From Verrucomicrobia bacterium UBA1200 (GTDB lineage: Bacteria > Verrucomicrobiota > Kiritimatiellia > RFP12 > UBA1067): a stretch of DNA of 26,155 nt. Position numbers and translations under genes: made by a program. Below are positions 25,476-26,155 of this stretch, piece by piece (the first letter of the stretch is position 1; every line of letters starts with the position of its first letter). The notes under the pieces were generated by a model. It saw only the letters and a program-made list of their open reading frames with translations. It made no database searches and was not told the DNA's origin. The stretch covers positions 4,366-30,520 of the forward strand of contig DBXY01000028.1 in assembly GCA_002309765.1 (NCBI GenBank), written 5' to 3'.

Positions 25476-25507
25476 GTTGGGTAGTTAGGTGGTTGGGTGG
25501 TTAGGTG
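25476..25507. repeat. two tandem copies of a 16-bp G/T-rich unit
   Basis: GTTGGGTAGTTAGGTG (25476-25491) is followed directly by the same unit with one change, A to G (25492-25507). The top strand is almost only G and T, with several GG and GGG runs. Confidence 0.6.
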
Positions 25508-25628
25508 GTACTCGAAATTTATCCCCATGTACATTCCAGTGCGCGGCGCGGGCGGCGGGGTTACCCAAATTTGTAAAGACGCAAGCGTAAGCGCCGCGTG
25601 TCCGCCTGCCCACCGTCCTGTCCTCCGT

Positions 25629-25664
25629 AGCCTTGGCGCAGGTGGAAGCCTTGGCGTAGGTGGG
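25629..25664. repeat. two tandem copies of an 18-bp unit
   Basis: The unit AGCCTTGGCGCAGGTGGA (25629-25646) recurs at 25647-25664 with two changes. It belongs to a GC-rich part of the intergenic region that also holds GCAAGCGTAAGCG, and may be the end of a degenerate intergenic repeat element. Confidence 0.55.
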
Positions 25665-25775
25665 TGTAAGTCTGTGGTTTTAATCCTTTCAGTTGTTGTG
25701 GCGCTTTCGTAAACCCGATATGATTGGGTGAATTGCGGTGATGCGCCCAAAAAGTTGAAGATTTAAAATTACGGC

Positions 25776-25804
25776 TTTACTTTTCCGAATCGCGGGATTA
25801 CAAT
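25776..25804 (+). promoter_or_regulatory. sigma70-like promoter of the TSP3-type gene
   Basis: TTTACT (25776-25781) and TACAAT (25799-25804) are exactly 17 bases apart. The -10 box lies inside an inverted repeat. The transcript would begin near 25811, about 24 bases before the ATG. Confidence 0.5.
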
Positions 25805-25809
25805 TCCCG
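25793..25809. promoter_or_regulatory. inverted repeat overlapping the -10 box, possible operator
   Basis: CGGGA and TCCCG flank a seven-base centre that contains most of the TACAAT box. A repressor bound here would block the promoter. No regulator gene is in view. Confidence 0.35.
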
Positions 25810-25834
25810 TTAGTTTTGATAACCTTTTGCATTC

Positions 25835-26155
25835 ATGGTGCTGGACGTGGAACGCCTTAAATTGTTTTTGCTGCTTGCCTTGTTTCTTCCGTCGCTGTCG
25901 AACCTGTTTGCCTTGGACACCGACTCGGACGGCATACCCGACGGGATCGAATCCGGGCTGGCGGTGCTGCTTTGGGAACGCGACGGCGACCCGGGCGCGC
26001 TGGACCTTGGGCTTGAGGGCGCCGAGCAGGTGGCGGCGTGCGCCGGCTTCCGCGCCGTGCGCACCTCCGGCGGCCGGGTCGTCGTCTACGGCGGCGGCGC
26101 GCGGCTGGTGGACGAGGAGTGCGGCGCGGCCGAGCTGGCGGCCTTCGGCGGCCGC
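25835..26155 (+). CDS. secreted protein with TSP3-type calcium-binding repeat, 3' partial
   Basis: A frame open from ATG 25835 to the window edge, 107 residues visible and no stop. Residues 1-26 form a signal peptide (RLKLFLLLALFLPSL core). The mature chain begins at once with DTDSDGIPDGIESG, a thrombospondin type 3 repeat whose acidic residues (Asp28, Asp30, Asp32, Asp36 and Glu39) bind calcium in known members. Such repeats occur in large secreted or surface proteins of PVC bacteria. The rest is rich in Gly, Ala and Glu and matches nothing I know. There is no clear Shine-Dalgarno site; the GTG codons at 25838 and 25847 are alternative starts. From residue 61 onward every codon ends in G or C, unlike the other genes here. 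Confidence 0.72.
   Translation, partial: MVLDVERLKLFLLLALFLPSLSNLFALDTDSDGIPDGIESGLAVLLWERDGDPGALDLGLEGAEQVAACAGFRAVRTSGGRVVVYGGGARLVDEECGAAELAAFGGR

Larger units (their letters stand above)
25203..25834. other. 632-base divergent intergenic region with short repeats, no gene
   Basis: This is the longest gene-free stretch. It lies between the minus-strand glycosidase and the plus-strand TSP3-type gene. It holds a candidate promoter for each, an imperfect A-rich ACAAAG repeat cluster, a 16-bp tandem repeat, an 18-bp tandem repeat and two short inverted repeats, all listed separately. Short open frames here (e.g. 25497-25712) run through the repeats and look spurious. I see no tRNA or convincing structured RNA. 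Confidence 0.7.

Noticed and set aside
25308..25664. CRISPR array
   Set aside because: Repeats are too short, of three different kinds, and lack regular unique spacers.
25497..25712. 71-codon open frame in the intergenic region
   Set aside because: It runs through the tandem repeats, has no ribosome binding site and no recognisable protein features.
26148..26155. The window ends in GCGGCCGC, which could look like a cloning junction
   Set aside because: The site fits the local GC-rich coding frame without a break, and chance is likely in DNA of about 80 percent GC.

Overview
The window looks like part of a chromosome from an anaerobic, sugar-degrading member of the PVC superphylum, most likely Kiritimatiellota, Lentisphaerota or Verrucomicrobiota. 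This placement is inferred from gene content: a HEAT-repeat protein with a DUF1080 domain, a type III glutamine synthetase, a LamG-linked GH95 fucosidase, a GH129-like enzyme, several exported clan GH-A glycosidases, a CPBP protease of the exosortase-associated type and a TSP3-type secreted protein. There is no SusC/SusD pair, so this is not a Bacteroidota polysaccharide utilisation locus. No rRNA, tRNA or CRISPR array was seen.

Layout. (A) 1-3838, plus strand: the 3' part of a HEAT/DUF1080 protein, a membrane-anchored helical protein of unknown function and a secreted lipase-like hydrolase. Their stops and starts overlap, so they form a tight operon. (B) 3896-6153: an exported glycerophosphodiester phosphodiesterase-like protein and a GH30-like glycosidase. 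(C) 6253-10673: a housekeeping trio, glnN (nitrogen assimilation), a fused AhbA-AhbB-type siroheme decarboxylase (haem by the siroheme route) and pdxB (vitamin B6), preceded by a good sigma70-like promoter. (D) 10709-13356: an exported GH129/GH101-related glycosidase and a small cysteine-cluster protein. (E) 13478-19624: a GH95 alpha-L-fucosidase, then a processive-type GT2 glycosyltransferase, a polytopic membrane protein and a CPBP protease, all linked by overlapping stops and starts. (F) 19686-21098: an exported GH39-like glycosidase. (G) 21114-25202, minus strand: a 1362-residue multidomain secreted clan A glycosidase, convergent with F. (H) 25203-25834: a 632-base divergent intergenic region with short repeats and a candidate promoter for each flanking gene. 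(I) 25835 to the window end: the start of a secreted calcium-binding-repeat protein of very high GC content.

How the genes work together (inference): exported glycosidases of at least five kinds, a lipase and a phosphodiesterase suggest a cell that trims host- or alga-derived glycoconjugates such as fucosylated and GalNAc-containing glycans. The GT2/membrane/CPBP set suggests surface polysaccharide synthesis or processing of surface proteins in the same transcription unit as the fucosidase. The ahbAB-like gene implies haem synthesis by the siroheme-dependent route, typical of anaerobes.

The items most worth a second look are the apparently permuted LamG module in the GH95 protein, the fucosidase-GT2-CPBP operon, the fused siroheme decarboxylase without other haem genes nearby, the two Rossmann-like domains in the giant glycosidase, and the abrupt compositional shift with 47 successive G/C-ending codons at the right edge.
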